A stretch of DNA of 64,000 bases, taken from positions 18,479,242-18,543,241 of the forward strand of contig OZ023264.1 of assembly GCA_964006375.1 (NCBI GenBank), in the 5' to 3' direction. Source of the stretch: Tillus elongatus. Its lineage: Eukaryota; Arthropoda; Insecta; Coleoptera; Cleridae. The notes under the pieces were generated by a model. It ran no database searches. It saw only the letters and a list, made by a program, of their open reading frames with translations, and had not been told where the DNA came from. A program made the position numbers and the translations under genes. This document shows positions 22,997 to 37,661 of the stretch, in pieces (within the stretch, counting starts at the first letter, position 1; every line of letters begins with the position of its first letter).

Positions 22997-23330
22997 TTTT
23001 TTATACTTTAACGTAGGTTTATTTTCGCGACTATGGCTAATCACCGACGCCAGGGAACAGTTTCACCTCACTATCCTGGAAATTTTGCCGGACCCCTGCT
23101 TTTCTGTGAGGCGGATAGGAATCTTTAACATCGCATGGACACCGGACCGACGGCTTTAAGCCCACTCCGAAGGAAGGAACGGGCAGACATTCAACTTGCT
23201 CAAATACAATGTCAGAACCTCGGTTAATGTTAATGTTAGCGCTGAAAAAGTGAAAGAGAAACACTGGGAATCGAAGCCTGCTTCGGTTCAAAGGCACACG
23301 TTCTTACCACTAGACCACTGAGGCTCTAAG
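22997..23330 (-). mobile_element. tRNA-derived SINE, copy 1
   Basis: Read on the minus strand it opens with GCCTCAGTGGTCTAGTGGTA (A-box-like) and, about 40 bp on, CTTCGATTCCC (B-box-like), as in a tRNA promoter. A body with AAAGCCGTCGGTCC and GTGTCCATGCGATG follows and it ends in an A-rich tail. A perfect 9-bp direct repeat GAAGCTCTT flanks it (22988-22996, 23331-23339). A second copy is at 37662-37998 on the plus strand. Confidence 0.8.
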
Positions 23331-23339
23331 GAAGCTCTT

Positions 23340-23653
23340 AAAAAATTAAATGTAGCTCAACACATTTAATTAAGAAAGACATTCATAGTTAATATTAATC
23401 TAGTCCTTGCTAAGCATAAATAAACATATTTTTGGTGTTAAAATTTTCCGAAATTCATTTTTTCATCTCCTGGTCTACAATCTAACAAAAAATCAAAATT
23501 TAATTTACTTATTTACGCATAAAAAACTGTAAATAATGTAAGGTACTACTAAAAACAAAACTAAATTCAAAACAAATATTCCAAAATACAAAGGCACTTA
23601 AATACAATAGTAAAAGCAAAAAATAAAGCACCAAAAACAATTTGTATGCTCAC
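23340..23653. other. Intron, no gene seen
   Basis: AT-rich intron sequence between the SINE and the exon donor; nothing recognised. Confidence 0.4.
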
Positions 23654-23842
23654 CATGTGTAGACCCTGAGGTGGAGGCGCCGCATTATGTACAGTGACTG
23701 CTTGCGTGTAGTGGGGCGAGTGTGGAGTGGTTGTGTGGTTCCCCAACCAAGCAGCGGGCGCCAAGGGGGGAGGCGAACTCACTGGCGTCGATGGGGCAGA
23801 GCTGTAGCTGCTGGCACTAGCCTGTTCTGTGATTGGATATAT
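23654..23842 (-). CDS. da: Daughterless/E-protein: Ser/Pro-rich exon with PSTPVSSPP
   Basis: The exon is 189 bp, acceptor TTTTTCTTATAG, donor GTGAGC, phase 0 at both ends. It encodes IYPITEQASASSYSS, then APSTPVSSPPPLAPAAW, LGNHTTTPHSPHYTQAV and ends PPPQGLHM. The NPSTPVGSPPSL motif of vertebrate E-proteins is at the same place, after the KAL-IY junction and before the two helices. This region belongs to the central transactivation part. No frame defects. Confidence 0.88.
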
Positions 23843-23927
23843 CTATAAGAAAAAAAAACAATAAAACAAAGCACTCTTGTCAGAGGATGAACGGTTATAA
23901 TTATGGAAAATTCAAAGAGCTAATTCT

Positions 23928-24261
23928 CCGAGCGTCTCGCGCCACATGTGAATTTGGGTGCCAAGCTGCGACCTTGAATGTCAATTGGCATTTTAGGGCA
24001 TAAAAGACCTGGCCGAGGTGCAGCTTTTGAAGAATTCTGCCCAAACAACCTTCCTGGGCTGCCCTGATATCAGTGTGCCTAATTAAAGGCTAAAATAAGG
24101 AAAACCTTATGGTCACATTACATGTATGTATGGCAGAGTTGGTTTTCCTTCTTTTAGCTTTTAATTACGCAAACTGATGCCAGGGAAGGTCAGGTCAGGT
24201 CAGGTCAGGAAGGTTGGTTGGGCAGGGTTCTTCTTCTTCACATGTGGCGCGAGACGCTCGT
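23928..24261. mobile_element. Fold-back (long-TIR) MITE
   Basis: A 334-bp element that is almost entirely an imperfect palindrome. It begins CCGAGCGTCTCGCGCCACAT and ends in the inverse, and the arms continue through CAACCTTCCTG and AAGGAAAACC towards the centre. A perfect 9-bp direct repeat GCTAATTCT flanks it (23919-23927, 24262-24270). Long inverted repeats with 9-bp duplications point to the Mutator-like group, though this is inference. One arm carries a short (AGGTC)n run at 24187-24211. Confidence 0.8.
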
Positions 24262-24344
24262 GCTAATTCTACTTCAGAGCATATTGCGCTTAATAAACAA
24301 AACAGCTTATGTTAGCGAATTTGTATTTTTTAAATTCCCTATCG

Positions 24345-26365
<2,021 letters not shown>

Positions 26366-26410
26366 TTAACCGATTTTGATTAAACTCGGCAAGAATCTCT
26401 CTTTTATTAA

Positions 26411-29400
26411 CCCTGTATCTGGCATCATCAAAAATACTTGTCATAAAATCTTTATATTCGGTATGTAATCCCCTTAAGACTTCATTATACCCCTAAACAC
26501 AAAAAATACTCCAAAAATCTATCCAAAAACGACTTTTTAATTAGTTGCCTAGAAGCAACATTGTCCGTTACAAGTAACAAATTATGCAATATTTTTCGCA
26601 GTACAATATATTACAATAGCAATGATTAAAAAAAACTATATGCAAAGTTATTATCGACAGCAAATCTACATGTATAATAATAATAATTAAACCGTTATAC
26701 ATAATAAACTACACGATCTCAAAAGACGTTGCTTACACTTATTTAGTTTCACTATGAAAACATAAAAAACAATTATTTTTTTGGGTAGAGCATAGTCTCA
26801 TCTTGCACTTCTCGCATTGTACAGTTGTATAACCAGTTCTACACAGTCTACATCTGCTTTCAGTTGAAAATATTGGACAGTGGCCTGCCGAATCCATTCT
26901 GGTAGCATCATCTGGCCTCACACTAAATGGTTGACGAATCCTATCTTCCATATTGTCTTTTGACGGTCGTCCTCTTTTGGTTCTACATTTGCCTGTATTA
27001 GATAAAGATCTAGCCAGTTCCATTATAATTTTTTTCAAAGGCATGGGTTTTACAGTCCTGTTAGCTCTGCAATCATTTATATACAGTAGCCATGCATTGA
27101 TGACGCAAACATCTAAAATCCATGTCACAATGAGGAAATACCACTTTTTACTTCTGCTTGAACTTCCATAAAGTCCTAGAAGAGAGTTGGCTTTATCCAC
27201 TCCCCCCATATGTTCATTCTACTGTGTCATAAGATTTGGACACGGCACGTTAACTTTTTTCTTTCCACTTTTGGAATACCTTAGTACATGGTTGATAGGC
27301 CCAATTCCACTAAAAGTACTTGCGAAAGCACACACTTATTGTCTGCCCATTTCACTACAATAATGTTCCTTCGAACATCTGCGTTATGGACGTAAGAACC
27401 TCTTCCACGTTACAACAATACTTTGTCAGCTTCTAGGCTGCAACCACCAATTCTATTAGACCGAATTGTACCCAAACTCAGAATTCCGAACCGTTGCTTC
27501 AGATAATCGAAGAGGCGCAAACTTGAAAACCAGTTATCGCAAAAAATGACCGAAATCTCTGGACTACTTAGAGTTTTGTATAAAGCAATAACGACTGATG
27601 CTCCAACACCAATGACCTTTCGTCTTCAGTTATTTCATTTGGTGTTCCCTTCAATGTTGGAAAAGTTGTGGCTCCTTGATAGGCAATGAAATCAGCAAGG
27701 TATCCAGATATCCCAGCACATACAAAAAACTTGTATCCCCATTTATGAGGTTTGCTTTGTATATATTGTCTCAAGTTACCACCATATGTGCCCTTATACG
27801 CTATCATTGCTTCATCTATAGAATACTGATTTTCAAATTGATATTTTCGACAATTTGCAGCAACATGATCCAGAAAAGGACGAAACTAGCGGTCTGTTGT
27901 TTCAGATGAAACATCCAGATTATCATTGAAATGAATATTTTCTATTAGCTTCTGAAATCATTTCAACGGCATGAGATACAAGAGAAATTCTGGACGAAGC
28001 GGACCAATAATCTTCAATTGCTGGCAATTGTATCACTCCCATAGTAAGAATAATGGGAAAAAATTGTAATTTCCGTAGGATTTGTGTTGATGCTTGGCCC
28101 GGTCTTTTGTGTGCTGTAAATGTTCGTCTGATACTCGATATCGTTCATTAGACCGCAGGAAAAAAATCTGGTAAAATAATCTAGAGGCCAAGCCACTTCC
28201 TCAGAAGTTGAATCTTTATGAAAGTCCAGTTGATTCGAAATAGTATTGGTGGTTATGTCACATTCATCCCATTGGAAATATGCTTGTTCTCGTACATTGC
28301 TTCTCTTGTTTGGTGGTTCTTGCTGTTCTTGTTCTTCATCGGTTTCAATGACCGTTTTATCAATTATAATTTCATGTTGTTATTGTGGTTCTGTGTCACT
28401 AGATTCCTCAGATTAATAAGCCAATACAACAGGATTTTTGTTTTCAATGTCAGCATCAGATTCAGAACAGTCAGATAAATCCGACAGAATCGGATTAGTG
28501 GGGACAATAAAAGGTATACACTTTCTTCTTCCATAAAATGAACTAGTAGAAATTATTTTCCACTCCATCGTAGTTACGCTGAAATAAACCGCCAACGTCA
28601 AATATTCAACTGGCAACGTTGCCTCTAAGCAACATAATGTTTGTGCAACAAACAAAGGCACTTGCCTGGGTTGTATTGTCGAAACAACAACACACACGCT
28701 ACTAGAAAACAGTTACTTCATATATCTATGTTTCAAAACAAACAAAAAAGTTCATTTATTGACTTTTCCAAGTGAAAACTGCACCACTGCTTCTGTCACT
28801 TTGTAAATGTATGGTAACTGTCAGTTTCAAATGAAGTTTTGTTAATACTAGATGCATTCTCGCAACAATTAGAACCGTAGACCGGTTTTGCTCTCATTAG
28901 AGCTCTTCAGTACGGCATACTAATTGTAGCAAAAATGCACCAAAAGTAATACGGCTATAGTATAGCCAGCCTTAAAATACTAAGTCAGTGGTGGACGTGC
29001 CGCCACCTAGTTGCGGAACCAAGTAGTATGTTGTCACGCCAGCTCCAAATAACACAAAGTGTTAGAAAAATAGAGACTGTATACAACTAACTAACAATTT
29101 AGAAAATTGTCAGCCCTGGCCCATTTCTACCCCAATATAGGGACAAAGTATGTAAGACTAGATGCATTCTCGCAACAATTAGAACCGTAGACCGGTTTCG
29201 CTCTCATTACTGCTACAATTAGTATGCCGTACTGAAGAGCTCTAATGAGAGCGAAACCGGTCTACGGTTCTAATTGTTCCGAGAATGCAGCTAGTCTTAC
29301 ATACTTTGTCCCTATATTGGGGTAGAAATGGGCCAGGGCTGACAATTTTCTAAATTGTTAGTTAGTTGTACACAGTCTCTATTTTTTTAACACTTTGTGT

Positions 29401-29643
29401 TATTTGGAGCTGGCGTGACAACATACTACTTGGTTCCGCAACTAGGTGGCGGCACGTCCACCACTCACTTAGTATTTGAAGTTTTGTTGTTGAAAAGTTT
29501 TGCAGTAGATGTCGCTGTATGTTGTAAAGGCGCTATAAAGCTTGTTGCTTATAGGAAACGTTGTCCGGTAAGCCCTGAATATGATCTAGGTTGATTTGTG
29601 ACTCTCTAAAAATTATGTTGCAGCAACAAAATCAGATACATGG
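26411..29643 (-). mobile_element. piggyBac element, inactive
   Basis: Both outer ends sit next to TTAA (26407-26410 and 29644-29647): CCCTGTATCTGGC on the left and the inverse of CCATGTATCTG on the right, with one mismatch in the first 11 bases. Transposase pieces on the minus strand are FIVPTNPILSDLSDCSES (28490), PHKWGYKFFVCAGISGYLAD (27740), MGGVDKANSLLGLYGSSSRS (27200) and a C-terminal Cys-rich domain (CRLCRTGYTTVQCEKCKMRL, 26840). The frame is broken several times between 27210 and 28410. A 633-bp palindromic insertion sits inside at 28844-29476. Confidence 0.85.
28844..29476. mobile_element. Palindromic (Penelope-related?) insertion inside piggyBac
   Basis: Flanked by a perfect 12-bp direct repeat TGAAGTTTTGTT (28832-28843, 29477-29488). 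Two nearly identical arms of about 235 bp (28976-29212 and 29243-29476) point away from a loop of about 30 bp; a third partial copy of the inner end, in direct orientation, lies at 28844-28935. The segment CTAATGAGAGCGAAACCGG at the inner end also occurs next to the Penelope-type terminus at 59578. No coding sequence. The Penelope link is inference from that shared segment. Confidence 0.7.
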
Positions 29644-29908
29644 TTAATGGCTTGGATGAAAAGTTAGCCAGCCCTATCAGACCAGTTTTTCTTAAAAAAA
29701 AAGATGTATCTCAAAAAATAACGAGGTGATTTTGATGAAATTTGGTTGGTATGTTGTCCTCGTAAACACCTTATTACATACCAAAACTCAACTTTCTAAG
29801 TTTATTGAAAATTGACTTATGCAAATTTGAAGCATTTAATGAAAATTCGCTACAATAGCGTACTTGCTGCCTCCCGAAATTTTATTAGATTGCTCTCATT
29901 ACACTTAC

Positions 29909-30280
29909 CCCTCCTAAAGCTTTGCTAACACTGTCGATGTGGTTGCTTGGCGGTCCAAATCCTGCATTGTTTTGAGCTGCAGCTATCGTTGTGGCGGGTG
30001 TGCCGTTCGGCCTTAGCGAGGACATTGGAGGTAGACCCTGGGCAGCAGCAGCGGCCGCAGCCGCCGCCACGGCCGAGTCGCTCTCCGGTATCAGGCCGTA
30101 AGCCTCGTAGGTTTGGTAGGGGGTGGTGCCTGCGGAGCCGTATGCAGCCGGCGTTGACCAGTCTCCAACGGGGTTTGGGGTACCGTCCGCTCCCAGGTAG
30201 TAGCCGCCAGCGGTTGCTGCAGAGTTCGGGCTGGTGTAGCGCGGCGAGTCGTGCGCTGCGCTGAATTCGTCGCTGCCATA
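29909..30280 (-). CDS. da: Daughterless/E-protein: N-terminal/central activation exon
   Basis: The exon is 372 bp (124 codons), acceptor TTTTGTTTCTAG, donor GTAAGT, phase 0 at both ends. It encodes YGSDEFSAAHDSPRYTSPNS, a Gly/Tyr/Ala-rich part, an alanine run (AVAAAAAAAAAQGLPP), and ends HIDSVSKALGG, which joins to IYPITEQ of the next exon. E-proteins have D-LGKAL-SIY at the same junction. It is more GC-rich than its surroundings, as expected for a constrained exon in an element-filled intron. Exons further upstream (including the N-terminal activation domain) were not identified within 30281-64000. Confidence 0.88.
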
Positions 30281-30554
30281 CTAGAAACAAAAATAAGATA
30301 TTAATTATGTAACAAACATCATTATTTTGTAACTCACGACAATAAACATTTTTAAAAGTAATTGTGTTCAATTGGTAAAAAACTGGATTGGCTGCAACTG
30401 AAACTAAGATTTTTATTACACTTCTAAACGTTGTAGTTCTTTTAAACACTATACCCATTTTATAACATTCTTAATTAGTTGTGATCCACCCACTATTCAT
30501 TAATTGTTATTGTCCGTACTTGGTGGAACAGTTGCATACTAAATACAGACGTAG

Positions 30555-31593
30555 TGACTCGGACGTAAAATGTACAGAATGTATGCTGATAAGCATTCAA
30601 ACAGAAGACAGCTGGATTACAAATTATTCAACAATATTTACGACAGATTATGTGAAATTGGTTAGATTCGTTAAAAACGAGATATTTTAGGCCGTCCAAA
30701 AATATCGCTCTCTAAGTATCAGTTAGTGTAGAAATTAGTTCAAGACGAATAAATGCAGCTGCGGACGTAAGATGTACAGAATGTATGCTGATAAGCATTC
30801 AAACAGAACACAGCTGGCTTACAAATTATTCAACAATATTTACGACATATTAGGTGAAATTGGTTAAAAACGAGATATTTTAGGCCGTCCAAAAATATCG
30901 CTCTCTAAGTATCAGTTAGTGTAGAAATTATTTCAAGAAGAATAAATACAGCTGCGGACGTAAGATGTACAGAATATATGCTGACAAGCATTCAAACAGA
31001 AGACAGCTGGCTTACAAATTATTCAACAATATTTACGACAGATTAAGTGAAATTGGTTAGATTCGTTAAAAAGGAGATATTTTAGGCCGTCCAAAACTAT
31101 CGCTCTCTAAGTATCAGTTAGTGTAGAAATTAGTTCAAGAAGAATAAATGCAGCTGCGGACGTAAGATGTACAGAATGTATGCTGATAAGCGTTCAAACA
31201 GAACACAGCTGGCTTACAAATTATTCAACAATATTTACGACAGATTAGGTGAAATTGGTTAGATTCGTTAAAAACGAGATATTTTAGGCCGTCCAAAAAT
31301 ATCGCTCTCTAAGTAACAGTTAATGTAGAAATTAGTTCAAGAAGAATAACTACAGCTGCGGACGTAAGATGTACAGAATGTATGCTGATAAGCATTCAAA
31401 CAGAAGACAGCTGGGTTACAAATTATTCAACAATATTTACGACAGATTATGTGAAATTGGTTAGATTCGTTAAAAAGGAGATATTTTAGGCCGTCCAAAA
31501 ATATCGCTCTCTGAGTATCAGTTAGTGTAGAAATTAGTTCAAGAAGAATAAATGCAGCTGCGGACGTAAGATGTACAGAATGTATGCTGATAA
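30555..31593. repeat. 202-bp tandem repeat array
   Basis: Five full units and a truncated sixth. The word CGGACGTAA marks each unit at 30560, 30762, 30955, 31157, 31359 and 31561, giving a period of 202 bp (193 bp for one unit with a small deletion). Units share TTTTAGGCCGTCCAAAA and ATCGCTCTCTAAGTATCAGT. The last unit stops at 31593 where a transposon fragment begins. It is a minisatellite-like array with no coding sense, starting 275 bp upstream (in gene direction) of a daughterless exon. Confidence 0.9.
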
Positions 31594-32924
31594 TACATTT
31601 TGGAGTTAGTTGCAAAGTTTCGACAAAGTGGTTCAGTAGCCAACAAAAAACGGGATCCTGAACGTGCATTTCCGGTTAGAAATGAGGCTACTGAGATTGA
31701 AGTTTTAGGACAAATTGCTGCAGACCCAACTTTGAGCACGAGAAAATTGGCCACTGTTTCAAACATCAAAAGAAGAACTATTCAGCGAATATGGAAGCAT
31801 CATAATTTTCACCCGTATAAAAGTCATCTTGTACAACAACTGAATGAAGATGATTTTGATCGGCGGCTGGAGTTTTGTGAAATTACGACTGTACGAATAG
31901 CTGATAACGGGAACTTTGTGTTCAATATCTGTTTTTCAGACGAGTGTACGTTTTTATTAAACTCTACAGTCAATCGTCATAATTGTCGTTATTGGGCAGA
32001 CATTTTCACGAAGTCCACACTCAAACTCCACAGAAAGTTAATGTCTAGACTGGCATTTTTGGAGACCGTTTAATCGGACCAATTTTTCTTGATGGCAATT
32101 TGAGTGGCGAAACGTATTTGGAGTTACTATAAGATATCGTTTACCTCTACTAATTGACATTGTTGAAAATGATGATCGCTATCAAGAAAGTCAATTAGTG
32201 TTTCAACAAGATGGAGCTCCTCCGCATTTTTCACAAAGTGTTAGGGAGTTTTTGAACAGAGAGTTTCTAGAGCAAAGGATTGGGCGTAGAGGTGCTATTG
32301 AGTGGCCCCTAGATCACCGGATTTAACTCATTTAGACTTCTTTCTATGGGGCCATTTAAAGAGTAGAATTTACGCAACAGAACCGGAGTCTCTGGAACAA
32401 TTACGACGACGCATTGTTAAATAATGCCGTCTAATAACTCCACAAATGCTCCAGAATGTCAGAGCTCGTTTTGAACAAAATTTGTACTTTTGTATGGAAG
32501 CTGATGGTCAACAAGTTGAAGACTTACTTAGCTGAATAAACATTTTTGAACGTTTGGTTTTGTTTTTTAGTTGTTTTTTTTTAACGAAAAAATGACTAAT
32601 TAGTGCATATCTTATCACAATGAATGAAATACGTTCTTGCAACTCCAACTGTGAATAATTTTTTAACGAGTTGATAAAACTTCCAAAAAAATTAGTGTGC
32701 TGAATTCAGAAAAGAAAGAGCTTTCAAATGATGTAACACTCGACCCATGTTCCCTATTTAAAATATAAGGGTTGTTATCACCACCCTTAAGGGGTTGATG
32801 TGACAAAGTTAAGTTTTTTGTCAAAACATGTCCCCCTCAATATTAAAATTGACGTATTTCAGCGTTTCTTAAAAAAATTTCTCTGTACGCAAATTGGTCT
32901 GTTTCGTTTTCAATGCGCCACCCT
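31594..32924 (+). mobile_element. Tc1/mariner-superfamily element (family M), 5'-truncated copy
   Basis: The copy starts abruptly inside the transposase at LELVAKFRQSGSVANKKRDP and runs to the terminal inverse CAATGCGCCACCC. FSDECTFLLNSTVNRHNCRY (31936) keeps the first acidic site; FQQDGAPPHF (about 32203) and PLDHRI/HLDFFLWGHLKS (about 32320) follow in other frames. Frameshifts near 32000 and 32130 make it inactive. It lacks the left end and about 300 bp of coding sequence, and abuts the tandem array without a target duplication that I can see. Confidence 0.82.
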
Positions 32925-33953
32925 GTATAAATAGGTCAGAAGGGTAGCATAAGGAATCAGCCTCGTATGGTAAGCTGGCAACACCGCCTCTTCTTACACA
33001 CGCAGCCGGTGGTGTCCCAGTTGCTGTTGGTCCTAATGGACGGAGACAAGGGCAGCCCAGCAGCGCCAAACGGGCTAAAGGGAGGGACACATTCCAATAA
33101 GCATCATTCCGCGGCGCATGTACAATTATATACCTAAGAATTAGTATTCCATTACGATGTCCAGTTTACTTAAATAATTTAGACTTTTTCCCATTTTCTT
33201 GGATACGTATAAATAGGCCAGAAGGGTAGCATAAGAAATCACGTTCGTATTGTCATAAATTTTATTAATGTGTTGTATATTACATCGGAGTGAAAAGCTG
33301 TAATAACCTATCGAGTCTCCTCAATATTAATTACTGAACATCCGTGCAAAATTTTCCTTAAATTTGCAACTCTTCTTTATCGAATTAATCTGTTCTGAGG
33401 CAGAGTACGTAATATTCCGAAGCGAGTTAATATCGGTACCTCATCAATCAAATTCATCGAACACAAATCCATATTCTGGGTCATGTTTCATTCAGTATAA
33501 ACTGATTCATTCCAATAATGTTTCAATCTAAATTCAATTTGTGCCAGGCGTCTTTAGGATGTGGGCCTGAGTGTGTGTGTATGTGTGTGTGTATTCACAT
33601 ATGAATATCAAGCAACAAGCTTCTAACTTGAGGAGAGCTCGAGACCTTCGTAGCCTCGCCACTTTATTTATAGGAAAGATCAATTGTATTCTTGCATTAT
33701 ATCGCTACGCTATCACACTCCAGACATAATTAAATTTTCAATTTCTGATAAAATAAAATCGAAACCCTTTTGTATTAGCAATTCCTTTGCTGTTGTAACA
33801 GATATACACTGAAAAATCAAAAATCAAAAGAAGTATGGGTAACATTAAAAATTCCAAATTTTCATGAAATTATGCTGAATTTCAACAAAAAAAATCCGAA
33901 CACTCGGTAAGAGTTGAAAAAATGATTATATTTTCAAATTCAGATGTCAAAGT
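32925..33953. other. No gene seen; 45-bp direct repeat and TG tract
   Basis: The words TGTATAAATAGG and CAGAAGGGTAGCATAAG occur at 32924-32970 and again at 33206-33252, spaced by a GC-richer segment (32975-33115). A (TG)n tract lies at 33571-33592. Nothing codes for a protein I recognise. Confidence 0.5.
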
Positions 33954-34255
33954 CTGGACGCAGCAAGTGCGTTATGGTAGTGAAATTTCATTTAAATGTT
34001 TTTAATAACAAATACGTGTTTTTTTAAAAAAGCAGGCATGAAATGGTATAACCCATATAGTAGAAACAATGTACCATATTTCATCAAAATGACTTTATTG
34101 TTTGAAAATGTACAAAAATTTTCTGAAAATAAACTTAAAATGTTCCCGAAAAAACTGCTTCCTGGCAAACGAACGTTAGGTTAATAGCAAATTGAGCTAT
34201 TGAAATTTGAAACTTTAATGAAAATTCGCTACCATAACGCACTTGCTGCGTCCAG
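33954..34255. mobile_element. MITE family G, copy 1
   Basis: A 302-bp unit with inverted ends CTGGACGCAGCAAGTGCG and its inverse at 34237-34255; the similarity continues inward through TTATGGTAG and TTTCATTAAA, giving TIRs of about 45 bp. There is no coding sequence. I could not find a clear target duplication. Related units or ends occur at 21506, 29850, 35104-35543, 38504-38892 and 40197. Confidence 0.65.
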
Positions 34256-35103
34256 TTGTGAAGCCACGGGGAAAAGTCTAAGGCTGTATTAAGTATAGAA
34301 CAGTTTCACTAAGTTAGGACAAGTTCGTGCTCACTTGAAGAACTTTTTTCAAAATTTCAGTCGGGATCTCCTGATGGCGAACTTTTCCTACGAAAATTCG
34401 CTAAAGGGAAAATATTATTCTATGGCGTATTCCTTAGTAGTTAACATTTTGGAACGAGAATTAAGCACTTAGAGCTAATAAACGATGGATGTAAATTTAA
34501 ATTGAAGTAAATAAATAATATCTGAATATTATTCAGTAAATAGTAATTTTCAGACTTTTGACAATAAAAGCATATTTTACCATATGTACATCGCACATCT
34601 AGAACGTATCACTGCGCTTGCGTAATGTTTGGTGAATTCTGGTAATTTAGAACAAAATTTAGCAAAACACGGTGATTTTTTGAGCTACAATCTGGTGAAA
34701 TTTTGAGGTCTAGGTTGGCAACGGTGACTGGCCCTTCGGCAAGCTATGACAAGACCTGTTCCAGCTCAGTCGGTAACGTAGTTTGGCATAGGCATCGAGT
34801 TGTAAGGGGCGTTCTTTAAACATTTACCTTGCGGGTGGTTTAAACGTTGTTTAAATTGAACGTGTTTTTGTGGGTTTATTCGCAGCTATTGTTAAGCTTT
34901 TGACTCATCAAGCTTAGTGATTTTTTATTTTTTAAGGGTCCAGCGAGGGTCAAATATTAAAATAATAATAAATAAAAAATACCCTATTCAACTTAAGCCA
35001 ATACACAACTTTTTTTAATACGGCCATAAAGAAATTAAAAAATCGATCCACCCAACTGGACAGATCTCCCGATTTATAACACTTCGTAATGAGTAAAAAA
35101 AGG
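34256..35103. other. No gene seen; fragment of family Z
   Basis: TTTTTTCAAAATTTCAGTCG and the following GGGATCTCC at 34347-34375 with CTACGAAAATTCGCTAAA at 34389 match the start of family Z. The rest is unclassified AT-rich sequence. Confidence 0.5.
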
Positions 35104-35543
35104 CAGGACGCAGCAAGTGCGTTATGGAAGTAACTTTTCATAAAAATGTTTTTAATTACAAGTATATCGCTCTAATGCGAGCAGGCATCAATTTGGTTAT
35201 CGGTATAACCTATATAGTAGGAACAATGTACCATATTTTTATCAAAATAATTATTTGAAAATGTACACAAATTTTCCGAAAATAAACTTTAAATGTTTCC
35301 GAGAAAACTGGTCTCCTAGCCAATGAACCTTAAGTTAATAGCAAATTGAGTTATTAAAATTTGAAACATTGAATTAAAATTCGCAACCAAAACGCCCTTG
35401 CTGCGTTCATACAAAAAAATTTCAAAAATAAAGTTAAATGTTGGTTTCCTAACCAACAAAACTTACGTTAATAGCAATTTGAGTTATTTAAATTTGAAGG
35501 ATTTAATGAAAATTCGCTACCAAAACGCACTTACTGCGTCCAG
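35104..35543. mobile_element. MITE family G, copy 2 plus an extra right half
   Basis: A full unit runs from GGACGCAGCAAGTGCGTTAT (35106) to CTTGCTGCGTTC (about 35408). It is followed directly by a second right half that ends CTTACTGCGTCCAG at 35543. The internal words AACTTACGTTAATAGCAA are present in both, so the extra part is a partial tandem duplication. Confidence 0.6.
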
Positions 35544-37345
<1,802 letters not shown>

Positions 37346-37661
37346 GAAAATTTACTAAAAATTCTTCTTTCATTTTTGTTACCGGAATGTCTTAAAAGTT
37401 CCGCTTTATATCGTTTAGACCAAGAGTTTTCGTAGTCAAAGTTCTTGAAGGGCTTTCTCAAATTCTTCTCTTGAAATAGGCGGGTCCAGATCATCTGATT
37501 TTATCTTCTCTATCTTCTCGTTATAGTCCTCTTGGAAAACGTTAATTTCCTCTCCGCGATACAACTCTTCCAGGCAAGATTTACAGTGTTAAATAATTCT
37601 TCCTTTTCTCTTCTCTTCTAATGTTAACTGTCCATAAATTATAATCTAAATCAGACTTAGG
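37346..37661. other. No gene seen
   Basis: Unclassified sequence; TTCTTGAAGGGCTTTCTCAA (37442) and CTCTTGGAAAACGTTAATTTC might be a decayed coding remnant, but I could not assign it. Confidence 0.4.

Noticed and set aside
29925..30458. Other frames over the Ala-rich exon (for example 177 residues on the minus strand, 105 on the plus strand)
   Set aside because: They are shadows of the daughterless-like exon; only the frame that fits the splice phases and matches E-proteins is kept.
30555..31593. CRISPR array
   Set aside because: Units are 202 bp and adjoin without spacers; the DNA is eukaryotic.
34752..34810. tRNA-like string CAGCTCAGTCGGTAACGTAG
   Set aside because: It has an A-box look, but there is no convincing B box or cloverleaf, and I could not match it to either SINE copy.
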